Assembly: GCA_028023455.1 (NCBI GenBank)
Contig: JAQFVV010000453.1
Location: forward strand, 433,377 to 497,376
Reading direction: 5' to 3'
DNA from: Epiperipatus broadwayi
Taxonomy: Eukaryota > Onychophora > Udeonychophora > Euonychophora > Peripatidae
Length of the DNA stretch: 64,000 bases
Below, piece after piece: positions 36,579-48,509 of this stretch (its first letter is position 1; the number at the start of each line of letters is the position of its first letter). The notes beneath the pieces are model-generated. The model searched no databases, had not been told where the DNA came from, and worked only from the letters and a program-made list of their open reading frames with translations. The position numbers and the translations under genes are program-made.

Positions 36579-37940
36579 TTATTTTCTTCCATCCATTTTG
36601 CAACTCTTCCAGCCACCATATATGAAATTTTTTTTATATAAAACTGATGTTACTGCTATTGGTCTATAATTATTTAACTTTCTATGATCCTTACATTTTC
36701 TTTTAAATAATAATCTTACTCTTGTATTACTCCAACTACCCGGAAAAACTCTCTTCTGTGCCATCTTATTAAAACATGATAGTAACTTTACTTTTGCCCT
36801 ATGCCCCAAATTCATTACCATCTCTGCTGCCCATCCATCTAATCCTCTTGCCTTACCACTTCTTAATTTCTTCCCTGCCTCATTCAGTTCATTTTCTGTA
36901 AATGTAATATTCCCATTACTATATGCTTTTATATTTTCTAACCCTCTGTCCTTCACATCTAACATTTTTTCTATATCCATTACATAACTATTCAATATTC
37001 TCTCTAATTCTTCTCTAGAGCTACACTCTATTCCCTCTTCATCCAGTAATACTATCTCTCTCTCCCCTAAATTTCTCCTTTTAATGTAATTCCAAAATTT
37101 TTTACTCCCATCTCTTCCACTTTTATTAATATCATCCAATAATTTACTATTTAGTTTCATTCTCTCTCTATAATTATCTATTTTAGCTAACTTCTTCTTT
37201 TCTAAGTACTTTTCCCATTTAGCATTAACATCTTTTTCACTTTCTTTGTTTTTAATAGCACCCTTATATTCTCTACATGCTTTTTTCCTCTCTTTTACAC
37301 TTTTACTAACTCTCATTTTTCTATTACTTTTATTCTTCTGAATATTCTCACCTAAAACCCTATTTGCCACTTTTTCTATTTCATCGCACCAATCCTCATA
37401 CTCATTTCCAATCAACTCTTCTATGGTTTCTACAACTTGTATTTTATACTCTTCTAACTTATTCTTATCATTCACTCTCCATCCACATCTTTCACTATTG
37501 TTTCTACTTTTATTCCTATTTTCCATCACATTACTAACCATTTCAATTACAACAAAATTATGATCACTATTACATATTCTCTCTTCATTATCAAACACCT
37601 TAATTTTCCATACTTTATTCATTCCCTTTTTTTCTACCAATATATAATCTATTGTGTGGGATATATTATTCCTAGACCATGTATATTGTCCCTCATAAAT
37701 ATTAGATAAGTTTCCAATGCTCAAATTTACTCTCTGACAAAATTTTTTCAAAAGCTGTCCATTCTTATTGTCTACATCATCAATTTCTTCAATATGCCCA
37801 TTCATATCTCCTATAACCATTATTCTCTTCCCCTTTTCTTTAAAACTCTTTATATCATTAACTAGGCACTCATGTATGCTATTGTTCCATTCCATTATAG
37901 TTTGACTATCTCCAGTAGCTATATAAACTATAGCCACCAT
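36579..37940 (-). pseudogene. CR1/L2-like LINE ORF2, endonuclease to RT fingers
   Basis: 453 residues. The C-terminal two-thirds of an APE endonuclease: RIMVIGDMNGHIEEID (about 39-54), YTWSRNNISHTIDYILV (about 86-102) and CNSDHNFVVIE (about 122-132). Then a Lys/Glu-rich linker, and RT fingers with KKLRSGKARGLDGWAAEMV (about 367-385) and KLNNYRPIAVTSVLYKK (about 424-440). It continues the 37953-38336 piece after one stop codon. Confidence 0.88.
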
Positions 37941-37952
37941 CCATTCTTGTTT

Positions 37953-38336
37953 TCACAACCTTATTTCAAACCACAAAGGTTCTTGGCATTTAACAGTATT
38001 TAAATATTTTTTTGATATAACATCTATACCACCACCCTTTTTTTCTTTCTCTTTTCTATTTATACCCTGCCATACCAAATTTTCCAAAACAGGTTCTTCT
38101 TCTTCTCTTAGATGTGTTTCCACTACTGCTAATACCTCAAGCTCTTCATTTTCAATTGCTTTGTTTAATTCCTGCCACTTTTCTGGTCTCCTACCATCTT
38201 GCATATTCAAATACCCAATTTTAACAATTTTTTCTTTCCTAACTACTCTTTTATAAATTTTTTTTATTCTTTCTTCTCCATTATGCTTATAAATAACTTG
38301 CTTACTGTTAATTTTACAGACCCATTCCCTCTCCAC
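37953..38336 (-). pseudogene. CR1/L2-like LINE ORF2, N-terminal endonuclease
   Basis: 127 residues with KIGYLNMQDGRRPEKWQEL (about 40-58; the N-x-x-G entry of APE endonucleases) and EVLAVVETHLREEEEP (about 69-84), which contains the catalytic Glu (ETH). It ends at PLWFEIRL followed by a stop, after which the frame resumes in the next piece. ORF2 probably began upstream of the first Met, between ORF1 and 38336. Confidence 0.87.
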
Positions 38337-38436
38337 ATCTACATTTATATCTAAATCAACTGCCCTTTGTTTAATCCTTACATCCCATCCATTCTTCTTC
38401 TTTTTAATAACACTACAATTTAAAATCCCATCCCCT

Positions 38437-39471
38437 TTACAAGTTTCCCGAACTATATTTTTTATAAATCAGACTCCCTAAAACTTCACTTCCTTGTGTC
38501 TCTAAGTGCAACCCATCTTTACCAAATAATTCCCTCTTCCCAATAAAAAAATCCCACACATGCACAAACGTAACATCATTTCTCTCATACAATTCTTTCA
38601 ATCTCTCATTTATAGAACATTCCCTATCTAACATATACCTTTTATCAAATCTTGGTAATAATCCAACTATTCCTACTCTTCCTTTAACCATTCTCAAATT
38701 CCTAATCAGTTCTGTGTACTCACCCATTACTCTCTCTGATGACTCTGATAAATTATTAGTCCATACCATAACATATACATCTCTATTCCCTTGCTTCTTT
38801 ACTTTATCTGTAATATCCCTAATTTTAGCTCCCGGCAAACATACTCTTACATACCTGTTTCTATTTTCCCTTGCAATTATATCTCCACATTCTCTTATTA
38901 ATGAAACTCCTATCAATACTGTCTCATAGTCTACTTTCTCTGATTCATTCACAACCTTCTCTACCACCTTCTGGACTTCCTCATCTACTTCTTCCTTATC
39001 ATTCCTACTCAGTAATCCCTTTATCTGCTCACACTTCGTCTCTAACGATTTTAATTTTCCTTCTACATCCTTCACCTCTTCCTCTATCTTACTTATTCTT
39101 TGGCCAACCATCTCCAATGCACTACCTATTTTTCCATCCATATCTCTTGTCACTCCACTACAAACACACTCTATCCTGTCTTCCTCAACTACGTTTTGTT
39201 CCATTTCTCCTGACTTCCTGCCTTCCTCAACTATATTTTGCTCCATTGCTCCTGATTTTCTCTTTACACTATCTACACTTTGAAACCACTTTTTCACCTC
39301 TTTTATCACATTCACACACTGTCTACATAACCTTAAACCTGCTACATCCTTCCTAGTCTTTTTTAAGCATTTCAAGTGGAAAATCTTATCACATATATTA
39401 CATTCTACTACAGCACATCTAATTCCTTTCTGACGATTATATATGCATTGTAAAATACAAATGCAATCCAT
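38437..39471 (-). CDS. LINE ORF1: PHD-like finger, coiled coil, SGNH esterase-like
   Basis: 344 residues, intact. Residues 3-52 form a Cys/His finger of PHD type (CIC, CAVVECNICDKIFHLKC, then LCRQC). Residues 71-97 hold an imperfect 14-residue tandem repeat (RKSGxMEQNxVEE). About 120-175 is Glu/Lys heptad coiled coil. About 183-340 is an SGNH/GDSL-like fold: VLIGVSLIRECGD with Ser190 at the nucleophile position but Val in place of the usual Asp of GDS, VMVWTNN (about 235-240; usual G replaced by W), and the C-terminal DGLH (Asp319, His322). PHD fingers and esterase domains are known in ORF1 of CR1/L2-group LINEs. The role is presumably RNP assembly; altered block residues may reduce hydrolase activity. 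It may still be translatable although ORF2 is broken. Confidence 0.87.
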   Translation of the reverse strand: MDCICILQCIYNRQKGIRCAVVECNICDKIFHLKCLKKTRKDVAGLRLCRQCVNVIKEVKKWFQSVDSVKRKSGAMEQNIVEEGRKSGEMEQNVVEEDRIECVCSGVTRDMDGKIGSALEMVGQRISKIEEEVKDVEGKLKSLETKCEQIKGLLSRNDKEEVDEEVQKVVEKVVNESEKVDYETVLIGVSLIRECGDIIARENRNRYVRVCLPGAKIRDITDKVKKQGNRDVYVMVWTNNLSESSERVMGEYTELIRNLRMVKGRVGIVGLLPRFDKRYMLDRECSINERLKELYERNDVTFVHVWDFFIGKRELFGKDGLHLETQGSEVLGSLIYKKYSSGNL

Positions 39472-39480
39472 ATTACTTAT

Positions 39481-40216
39481 TTTCCAAGCTGCCTATTCTA
39501 TATTTAACTTTATACTTTCTCTCCTACTCTTCAAACCCTTTTGCACAGAAAGATGAAAATTTTTTACTTTCAAAAACGATCGATCAATAAACACGTGTAA
39601 CTTAGGCTTCTAAACGTTACCTTTTACCTCAAAATAACTAACTGTTCTTAAATTAAAATTAAAAAAACCAACTTTAGTTGCAAATTTAAACCAACTAATC
39701 TTATGTATAACTTAGTTATAGAAATCCTTACATTAACACACATTCAACAAAAATATTTTTTTTTAAAAAACTGCAATATTTTTAAAATGGCGATCGAAAC
39801 TTTTTTTTATTTTATAATAATTTTGATCTTTCCAAATTAAAAAAAACTATCTCTCTCAATCACAATTTACTCCTCACTTTTATACCACAATTAGAATATT
39901 TAAATCGATGATTTCAGATGATTAATCATAGAAAAAAATAGTCAACTTAGCTTAAATTGAAGTCAGTGAACAGTCGATTCAACAGCAGCTAGATCATCAT
40001 AATAGATTATATTTGTACAAAAGCTAGCAAAAAAATAATTGTCAGATTTCAATAGAAAATATTTGAAATTACATTAAATTGAAAATTTAAAGAAAAAAAA
40101 AACAATACATGATTTGCACTTTAATATTAAAATAAATAAATAAAGCATTGTTTAACAAGTGAAACCAACAAAAATACAAAAAAGAAAATATAGATAGAGA
40201 ATAGAAATGATAATTT

Positions 40217-40248
<32 letters not shown>

Positions 40249-40262
40249 CTATATAAATGATA

Positions 40263-40302
<40 letters not shown>

Positions 40303-41084
40303 TGTATTATTATAATTTCTTTTAGGTATTAACATAAAATTGTTTAAATCTTTTGTAGACAGAACTTACAAATTATTTTTCATCATAAAATGAGGCCTGA
40401 TATACTATACTGGGTGCTTGTAGCAAAAATTTAGAAAATTTCATATTACAACATATTTACTATAACTATGATAAACCAAATAAGACTATCAAATTATTGT
40501 GCTATATAAACTATGATAAATATGAGGATTAAAGGTTCCTGTGTTTGTTTTCTTTGTCACATTTCTTAAATTCTGGTATTTGAGAGAACATATAAAGTAT
40601 AAATAATTTTGATTAACCAATAAAATCTAAAATTAATATTTTCCCATAGATTTTACCAGTCCATGGCATACTTTAATTATATCAAGGCAATACATCTTGG
40701 TGGAATGCTTGTTATAATAAACCTTTTCCTCTAAACTATCATATTTATACCATATAAAAACTAAAAAAAAATACATTCCAGGAAAACATACAGTTATTAT
40801 CTTTAACTACTACAAGGATTATTAGGCTGATGTATCAAAGAAATTTCAAATATGTGACAAAGAAAATTTAAGATAAACTAAAAACCTAATGTCTATTTAC
40901 ATCTTAAAAGTCACTGTGATATAACCATATTTTTGTGTTTATTTTTAGTAATGATTTTCTTGATTATCTTTATGTAACATTATCTGATATTGACACACAT
41001 AACACAATATAATTAGCCACATTTATTGTAATGGATAATTTAAATATAAATACTGAGATCTAACAGAACTGAATTGTCACACCA
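39481..41084. other. Possible LINE 5' UTR, then unassigned stretch with (AT)n
   Basis: 39481 to about 39960 may be the 5' UTR of the minus-strand LINE. The remainder is AT-rich with microsatellites at about 40219-40246 and 40268-40300, separated by a repeated AAATGATAATTTAT block. No gene seen. Confidence 0.4.
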
Positions 41085-41171
41085 TTAAATATATATATGT
41101 AATCTTATAATTAAATATAAGTAAATATAGTAATCAAAAATTTTGAAAAGGACAAAAAATATAATCATCAC

Positions 41172-41220
41172 TTAGGAGTGCTTTCGACTGTCTGACTATC
41201 TGCTAGTCTTTGTCAATTAA
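41172..41220 (-). ncRNA. Hammerhead-like motif, family D (left arm of D2)
   Basis: Minus strand TTGACAA core variant, an expanded stem II (GACTA ... CAGTC), GAAA, G-CA-C stem III, then TC and CTAAG. The first stem I pair is a mismatch (A with C). Confidence 0.35.
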
Positions 41221-41514
41221 TTCTTTGAAAGGTTAACCTTCCCATAATTCCTTGATCTTACTGTTTGCTGCCTGCCTATTAATTGTGAAGATGATAATAA
41301 CTATCAACTTCCCATTTTCATGACGATAATAATTCATCTATATACCGTTTTAATTCCAATTATAATAATGTAAAAATATTGCAAACTGAAAAAAATAACA
41401 ATAAAATGAAAATAAAGGAAGCTATGCTAATATATAAATACAAGCAAGACTTAATCAATAGACAGTCAGCAAATGTTAATCTCGCAGAATTATGGGAAGG
41501 TTAACCTTTCAAAA

Positions 41515-41556
41515 TTAGTTGACAAAGACTAAGTGGATAGTCGAAAGCTCTCCTAA
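41515..41556 (+). ncRNA. Hammerhead-like motif, family D (right arm of D2)
   Basis: TTAG (41515-41518), TTGACAA (41519-41525), stem II GACTA/TAGTC with loop AGTGGA, GAAA (41543-41546), G-CT-C stem III, TC with predicted cleavage after 41552, CTAA closing stem I perfectly. T3/A8 core variant as in D1. Confidence 0.45.
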
Positions 41557-41640
41557 GTGACAATTATATTTTTTGTCCTTTTCAAAATTTTTGATTACTG
41601 TATTTACTTATATTTAATTATAAAATTACACACATATATA

Positions 41641-42648
41641 TATATATATATAACTATAAAATTTTTTTATAAACTTTTAACATATTTTTTTATTTAAATT
41701 AATTAACCAGTAGGACTATGTCATTATGCAACACCCTCTAGCAAAATTAGTTGCCTAATTAAATTAAAAGATAATTCATTAAACATTTCATAACAAGAGT
41801 AAAAAAGAAAATAAAAAAATTTCAAAAATTGATAAGCAAGTGATTTCAATGCTTTTGTATAATTTCATAACCCTTTTGAAATAATATAAAGCTAAGAATA
41901 TTGAATTATTAATTAAAATTACAATTAAAATAGTCTTTAAATTGTCTATTACATACCAAAAGCTTTGCTAATAGTTTTTTGTTGAAAAAACAGTGATGCA
42001 AAGCACTATTGATAAGCCTTCATTAGTTATAGGCTGATGAGGGTTTGAACTTGTATCATTATATGATCCCCTAAATAATGCTAATAATTAATTAAACTGT
42101 TTAACTGAAAGAAATATTAAAAATGTGTTTTAAAATGTAAGTACACTATGTTTATATGCGAAACCATGTAATAGATGTAAAGGGTGGATGTTAGAATATA
42201 ATTAATCATTTAAACATCATTCTAGTTATTGCCTCACTAGAAACAGTAATGACATCTTTTATTCTGTTCTAGAATTATTAATTTAAATAAGAGTAATAAA
42301 TGAATAGTAGATGGTTGGGTCAACTAAATTCCAAGATTAATTTCAAATTATTAGCCTTCACCAATCAGAAGCTGGCATAGAACATATATTTGGTAACCAT
42401 ATTTACTTGTTTATATACTATTCAAATGAATGACTTAAACATTCAAATAATTTCATTTATAACTAAGTAAGCTGAGTGATGGAATAATTACCACTTTTAA
42501 TCCAGACACATGTAAATTGTAAGATGGAAAATCATAGGATGTGCTTTTTGATAATTTATGATGATATTATTACGAAAAAAGTAATATTGTATAGAGACAA
42601 ATAACAGTTAGAATTTCATTAATGTATCCATTTACATGATACTCTATA
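41641..42648. other. Unassigned AT-rich stretch
   Basis: No supported feature. Confidence 0.4.
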
Positions 42649-42835
42649 TAATATTTATTAAGGCTGTAACCTCAAAAACATGCATATAAAAATGCGATAA
42701 TAGGGACCTCTACAGATCTTAAACTACAAGCTTACTCTTTGGAAGAAAAGAGGGGAACCTGTAGAGGTCCCTACTATGCATTTTTATACGGATGTTCTTG
42801 AGGCTACAGCCTTAATAAATATTACATACGTAATC
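42649..42835. mobile_element. MITE with about 60-bp terminal inverted repeats
   Basis: The left end TTATTAAGGCTGTAACCTC and its continuation (ATATAAAAATGCGATAATAGG, then GACCTCTACAG) are mirrored on the right (CTGTAGAGGTCCCTACTATGC to GAGGCTACAGCCTTAATAA) with a few mismatches. The unit is about 180 bp, with a roughly 45-bp spacer and no coding capacity. Superfamily not assigned; the flanking TTA/TAA could be part of a short TSD. Confidence 0.82.
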
Positions 42836-42929
42836 AATGTGCGTGTAAATAAATTTATAATTACTACTTTAAATTATCCTACTTTTTAGAATTTTATTGT
42901 GACAATAAAACTGATGATAAAAAGCTTTT

Positions 42930-44575
42930 TTTCCCAGTCCAACAGGAAATCCTGGTGGATATACTCAAAAAATATTCTGTACCAGATGTATTCACCCAAA
43001 TTATAAACAGTTTATTGTGTAATGGGGAGATATTTGTAATCTTGGATGGGAGGATAACGCCCAACTTCAAACCACAATTTTTGATTCCCAGGGATCTCCT
43101 CTAAGTGTATTATATTTCATAGCATATATAAACCCACTGCTCATAGAAATAGAAGAAAATCTTCCAGGGATTTTTATAGCTATAATAAATAAGGAAGTTA
43201 ACCACATATTGTACATGGATGGTATACTGGTATTTCTACCATCAAAAAGGTACATAGCAAAACTGGAAAAAATACTGAAACAATACCCAAAGGATTTTGG
43301 GTTAGAATTTAACATGAACAAATCTGCAGCATGGGAGCTGATCTCAGGCAAAAAAATATCTTCAAAATTTATGGCAGACCTGCAGAAGTTCCTAGGATTT
43401 CTGATAGCAAAATCTCCAACAGTGATGAGAAGGAATATTCAAGACTCTATACTAGCTTCCACCCAAAAGATAACTAACACCCTGTCTAAAGTGTATCTAT
43501 CAATTCACTGGAAGGTCTCACTGCTAAATATGTAGTATTTCCCAGGATAAACTATTACCTAGCTGGGATTAGCCTTATGAGGATTTGATAAAAAAATTAA
43601 TTCCCTTTGCTCAAAGTTACTATAAGGGGAAAAAATGGCTATCAGCATAAAGAAAATGCAGAAGCCAAAAAACCTAAAAAAATGTCCTTAAACTCAATTT
43701 CAACATACTATTTTCAAAAAGCATTTAACTCAATACATAAATTCAATCAAAAATATCCTAATGAGGAGCACATAACCCCAGTTATCCTCACCGATCACCC
43801 CCCCCCACTAAGCAAAGGTACATGGTTAACTACAGTGCAGAAGCACATAAGAAAATATATACAGCCCTCAGCTCCAACATTTGCTAACAATGGGGGTATA
43901 GGGCTCATCCCCAGTATGCTGGAGATAACCAATAAAAGAAAAATCTCAAGGTTCAGGTATTGGTATCTAGAAACGAAATACTTGGACTTCATAGTCAAAA
44001 TGAACTTAGAAGCGCTCCCTACAAATGCTTTTCTAGTATACAAGAGAAAGTTCACTAAGGTTAATAACATATATAAAATTAGCAAAAGGGAAGAAGAGAC
44101 CATAGGGCACATACTTTATGTATGTCAAGGACTGAGTATCCTTAGGAATGTAATAAATGCCTAAATGAAAACTAATAAGCACATCATTTCATTCCTCAAG
44201 GATTGCATTAAAAATGGAATATACCCACTTATAAGAATTTCAACATTCGTGGCCTACTCCATTTGAAAAATTAGATGTAAACTATTTCTTGGACAATTAC
44301 AAAATAACACTAAACAACTACTAATAAACTTTATTAAGGAAATAAAAAAGAGGGACAAATCAATAGCGCCAAGGAAATATTTAAGGCCACATGGAAATTA
44401 TTTGATATACCAGATGCCAGCTAACCTGTTTTGGAAAACCATCTCGGATTGGCTGAAGATATAGATATAAGAACTAATAATATAGATATCAGATCTTACA
44501 TTGTAAACATTTGTAACCACTGAGCAAAATGTAAAACCTTAGAATAATAAAAATAATGTTTTAATAAAAAAATAA
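42930..44575 (+). pseudogene. LINE relic, YMDD-type RT with poly(A)-like end
   Basis: Plus-strand frames 43209-43535 (108 residues) and 43607-44164 (185 residues), with upstream remnants. Before 43209, INPLLIEIEENLPGIF is the RT motif B region. MYMDGILVFLPSKRYIAKLE is the catalytic box with the second Asp replaced by Gly, followed by FGLEFNMNKSAAWELI. The second frame ends SRFRYWYLETKYLDFIVKMN, ALPTNAFLVYKRKF and EETIGHILYVCQGL, a C-terminal H-x-C-type block. The 3' end is an A-rich stretch near 44560. The motif series matches the relic at 14.9-17.5 kb. The clade is uncertain (R4/Dong-like suspected). Non-functional. Confidence 0.65.
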
Positions 44576-47500
44576 AAAAAAATTGGGTTTTGTAAAAATA
44601 TATTAATTTAAAAGATTATTGAAAATTGGGTAGTTGTAAAAAAAAAATTGCATAAAACGTGAAGAACGGAAATTTTATTCTTAAAGAGAAATTTATATTC
44701 AGTAAAATGTACATTTGAAATGAATGTTAACCGATGGTATTACTTAAAACAAAAACAAATAACGACATAAACATGGACAAATGTTACTAATGAATGGTGT
44801 AAACCAATCTGATTGGCCTTTTGTAAACGAAAGGCAACACCAGGCAGAGTGTAATATATATATATATGTGTTATCTATATTTTTTATTTATATAGATAAA
44901 TAGTTAGAAAGATACGTGTGTCTATTATTTAAATGAAAAAATGATTCTTTTTTTTTTTATATAACTGTAAGTTAATATAATTATAAAATAATTACGATTG
45001 TCTGATTCTGTCGCAAGTGTGCTTATTAATGTGCGTGCGTATATACTTGTTTGCGAGTACGTATCAATTTGTGTTCACGTCAATGCGCCATATTTGTTAC
45101 TTGTTTAAAGTATTTTATTTATTTATTACTAATATAATTGCTGACATTTGTTTACTTTTAATTGGAAAAACATAATTATGATTTACAATAATATAAATTA
45201 ATTCAAAATACTTCAACATATTTTCTATTTGGAAAATTCTTTGTTTTGTCGAAACAAAGTATTGCAAGTGAGTCTAATCTGTCTGACTTATGATCTTTAA
45301 ATATCTTTATTTTTTATGCTATCATTTTTACACTTTGAAAATATTTCATCACTCTGAGTGATTTGAAATTTAACCAATCAAATTATTGCACATAGATTAT
45401 TAATACATAGCACATGCAGTATATAAAATACACTCTCATAATATACTCTAATGGGCGTAAGTGTTATTAGTATCATATTTCATGTAAGAGGTGGAGTTAA
45501 AAACTGACCCTAAGGTCAATACCACGCCCAAATCAAACTCCACTGCGGCACTAGCTACAGGGTAACTTCTATAAGACATAACGCCAAGGTGATAAAATTA
45601 GGTGGTTTAATTTGGATGTTTGAGAACTTCAAACAGACTTAAGACAAGAGGTTAAATCTGCTTCATTATTTTATTTTACTAAAATGAAATAATGAACTTC
45701 AAATATTTTTGCGCAAATAAACTATGAAAGTTATTTGCGACTTAAAGTTTTAATTATTTCGTAAATAATATTTGTCTTGAGTTTGCAGATTAAAAATGAC
45801 GCCAAACAAATAACCTAATTTAAATAAAAGAGAAGCGTTAATAAATTTAAAACAGTAATTTGAAATAAAACCTCATACTTATTGTTTGCAAATCATAATA
45901 ATAACATTATTAATAAATTGCGTATATAATTTAAAGTTATAGGGTAAATCTTTACTGAAGACAGTTCATTTATGTATTTACAAACTTATTCAATCTGTTT
46001 AAGCATAAATTCTCGTCACAACTAGCTCATTAAATGAATAATAATTGTAGTATTAGAATGTTTTGCATATAAATTAGTTGTTTTTTTTTTTTTTACAAAT
46101 TTATATCAATTGATTTGATTATCTTTCTGGAAACGTTTGCATAATTTATAAGCTGTAGAAGAGATTATCACGTTTTATATAGGAACTTTTAAACTAAAGT
46201 GGGATGACCCATTAGAAAAAAAAAAAGTTGTTCGGTAGGATTTTACTTTTTAAAATCTTTCTATATAAATTCGTGAATATATTATTTACTGGTGTAGATA
46301 CATAATGTATAACTATTGTATTTATTTATTTTTTGATTTAATAAACAAATATTTTATTGATACTTATTAAATTATTTTTTTATCCATTTAAAAATTCAAA
46401 TAGATTCAGCAATAAAAGACATTCAAATTATTGGGCGATATTTGTAAAAAAATGTTTTTAAAATGGTATAAACAATAAAACTCTCTTACTGTAAAATAGA
46501 AAGAAAAAAAAGGAGAACATAAATATTTAAAAGTATACGCGCATAAAATATTAATACAATGGTTAAATAAATTCAAATAATCTTTATTAATTATAATATA
46601 TATATTCATAACATATAAAATAATCTTCACATTACCTACTACAGATTAAAAGTCTGTTTTTCCATAAGTAGTTTATCTGAAAAACAAAAAACCTTCACAC
46701 ATGCATACATATATATATATGTTGATACGAAGATTTTCACATGTTACAGATATAAATGATATATTTTGCAAGTTCATCCGTGTATGATTTTAATGGTTTG
46801 TGTGATCAAGCCGAAACGTTGGTATATACACGGATGAATGGCAACATATATTATTTATATATACGTAACTGAAGTAATTGTAGCTCCTACAGGTTATGTG
46901 AACCGTCAACAAACTACGAAAAGATAGAATGATTCCTATCTATAATTTAGCTCTGTTGTTTGTTGTTTTCATAGTTTGTAAGTTTACATAATTCAGTGGG
47001 GGGTACAATTATATCCATTTCAATTACAAATAGTTAATTATGATTATTTATTATTATGTATAAATATAAAGACGTGAATTCACTAAGTCTATTTAAATAA
47101 TAATTGAACTATTCTCTATGTTTATATTTAAAGTTATGGGTTTTATCTGTGTTTCACTTATTTCAAATTCAACTATTGCAACCATCCACCTATACAGACT
47201 CTTAGATCATTGTCTCTCGCAGTACATATATTTCACAACCAATCTTCAATCTTTAGATGAGCTAGAGATATCAAGAACTTAAATATCCACGCCCATATGG
47301 ATAGCTTCACACACCATTCTCATACAGAGTAAGGACTTATTTCCCTTTACTTTTAATATCTTACGGAAGAATAAAAATCATTTCAATATAAATGTATATT
47401 TTCAAATATATGAAATGAAGCACTTGTTGAAGAATTAGCTACAGCAATCTATGTTCAAAGTTATTACTAAACATTTTTCAAAGGCAAGCAGACCTAAAAA

Positions 47501-48500
47501 ATACTAGAAAACTTTATTTGAAATTCTCAATTTTTTAGCCCCTGCATTTTCTAATCTGAGAAATAACCATATATGGATATACACTTTTATATGGGGAGAG
47601 ATGTTATAAATTAGCTGCAATTCAAATGTTGTTTAAGCAAAGATAATATATTCCTCCGAATCCAATAATATAAAGATAAAATAGTCACTTTATTTATAGA
47701 TTACATATGTGGATGAACTACTTAATGTATGGCATCTTTTAAGCTACAGATAAAAAAAAATACAAATTACAAATTAATAAAATTTTGAGATAAACTATGT
47801 TTTTTACAATCAATTAACAAAATGATAGTTATATAGAGAAAAAAATCTTTCTTATTAGTGTTATCGCAATTTGACATTAGCAATCCACCTACCATACATG
47901 TGATCTGAATTTGCATCCAGACTGTATAAATCTTGATTTTTTTAAATGTTTAATTTTTCATAATTTTTATGATATCACTAAATGTTATAACAGTCTGTTT
48001 AATGATAACATTTCTAGACAATTGTATTTCCCATGGCCATCATCTCTATAATAACATTACACAGAAGAATATATTCTTTTTTTTATTTAAAAATAAAACA
48101 TTTCTGTAAAAAATAGATATGTAATAATATATATTTGATTTCTAATAATTATTCTACAATTATAATACAAAAATAATCATCAACTTTCCAAAAAATGAAG
48201 TTTTTAGATCATTTTTATATTCTGTCAAAGTAATTTTGCAAAGTTTATCATCTAATGTATAAGAGGCATCCATCATTCTAGATTTTAAGAAACTTTAAGA
48301 GCTGCTTATTCAATTATCCCGACATCTTTTGAATTTTTTTGAAATTAAAATATATATATATGAATTTTAAAGCTGTAAAACAAAAACTTTGCAAAATTTC
48401 TAAGTAGAGGATGAAAAATGCAAACTCATTTTTTTGATTTCTGCCCAATAAAAGTTCATAATGAAAATCAGAAAGATTAAAGAAAAATACTAGTGAGGCA
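44576..48500. other. Long stretch without recognisable genes
   Basis: About 3.9 kb of mostly AT-rich sequence. Notable only for a less AT-rich patch at 45480-45610 containing the small hairpin TGACCCTAAGGTCA, and a 13-bp perfect inverted repeat TTCATCCGTGTAT/ATACACGGATGAA at 46773-46837. The frames at 46406-46630 and 48314-48544 have no domain signal. Confidence 0.5.
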
Positions 48501-48509
48501 CAAATAAGT

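Larger units (their letters stand above)
34660..39480 (-). mobile_element. CR1/L2-like LINE, near full length
   Basis: Minus-strand element with a complete ORF1 (38437-39471) and an ORF2 (34909 to about 38336) with APE endonuclease, RT and C-terminal zinc-knuckle-like block, broken by a few stops and frameshifts. Composition is strongly biased (purine-rich coding strand, plus strand C/T-rich). The 3' untranslated region holds a 115-125 bp tandem duplication (34690-34870). It is the youngest-looking LINE in the window judging by frame integrity. Confidence 0.85.
41085..41640. mobile_element. Foldback element D2
   Basis: A 0.55-kb inverted repeat of the same family as D1, with a shorter interior. 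Arm blocks ATAATCATCACTTAGGAGTG, TTTGAAAGGTTAACCTTCCC and TGTAATCTTATAATTAAATA are mirrored on the right. The ends fall in AT dinucleotide runs, so a TSD cannot be defined. Both arms carry the family D hammerhead-like motif. Confidence 0.75.

Noticed and set aside
42030-42055. CTGATGA followed by GAAC, a possible hammerhead
   Set aside because: The second core motif is GAAC, not GAAA, and neither stem I nor stem III can be formed.
46773-46837. Inverted repeat around GCCGAAACG, hammerhead-like
   Set aside because: The 13-bp outer stem is perfect, but there is no CTGANGA and no valid cleavage triplet; at most a very degenerate relic.
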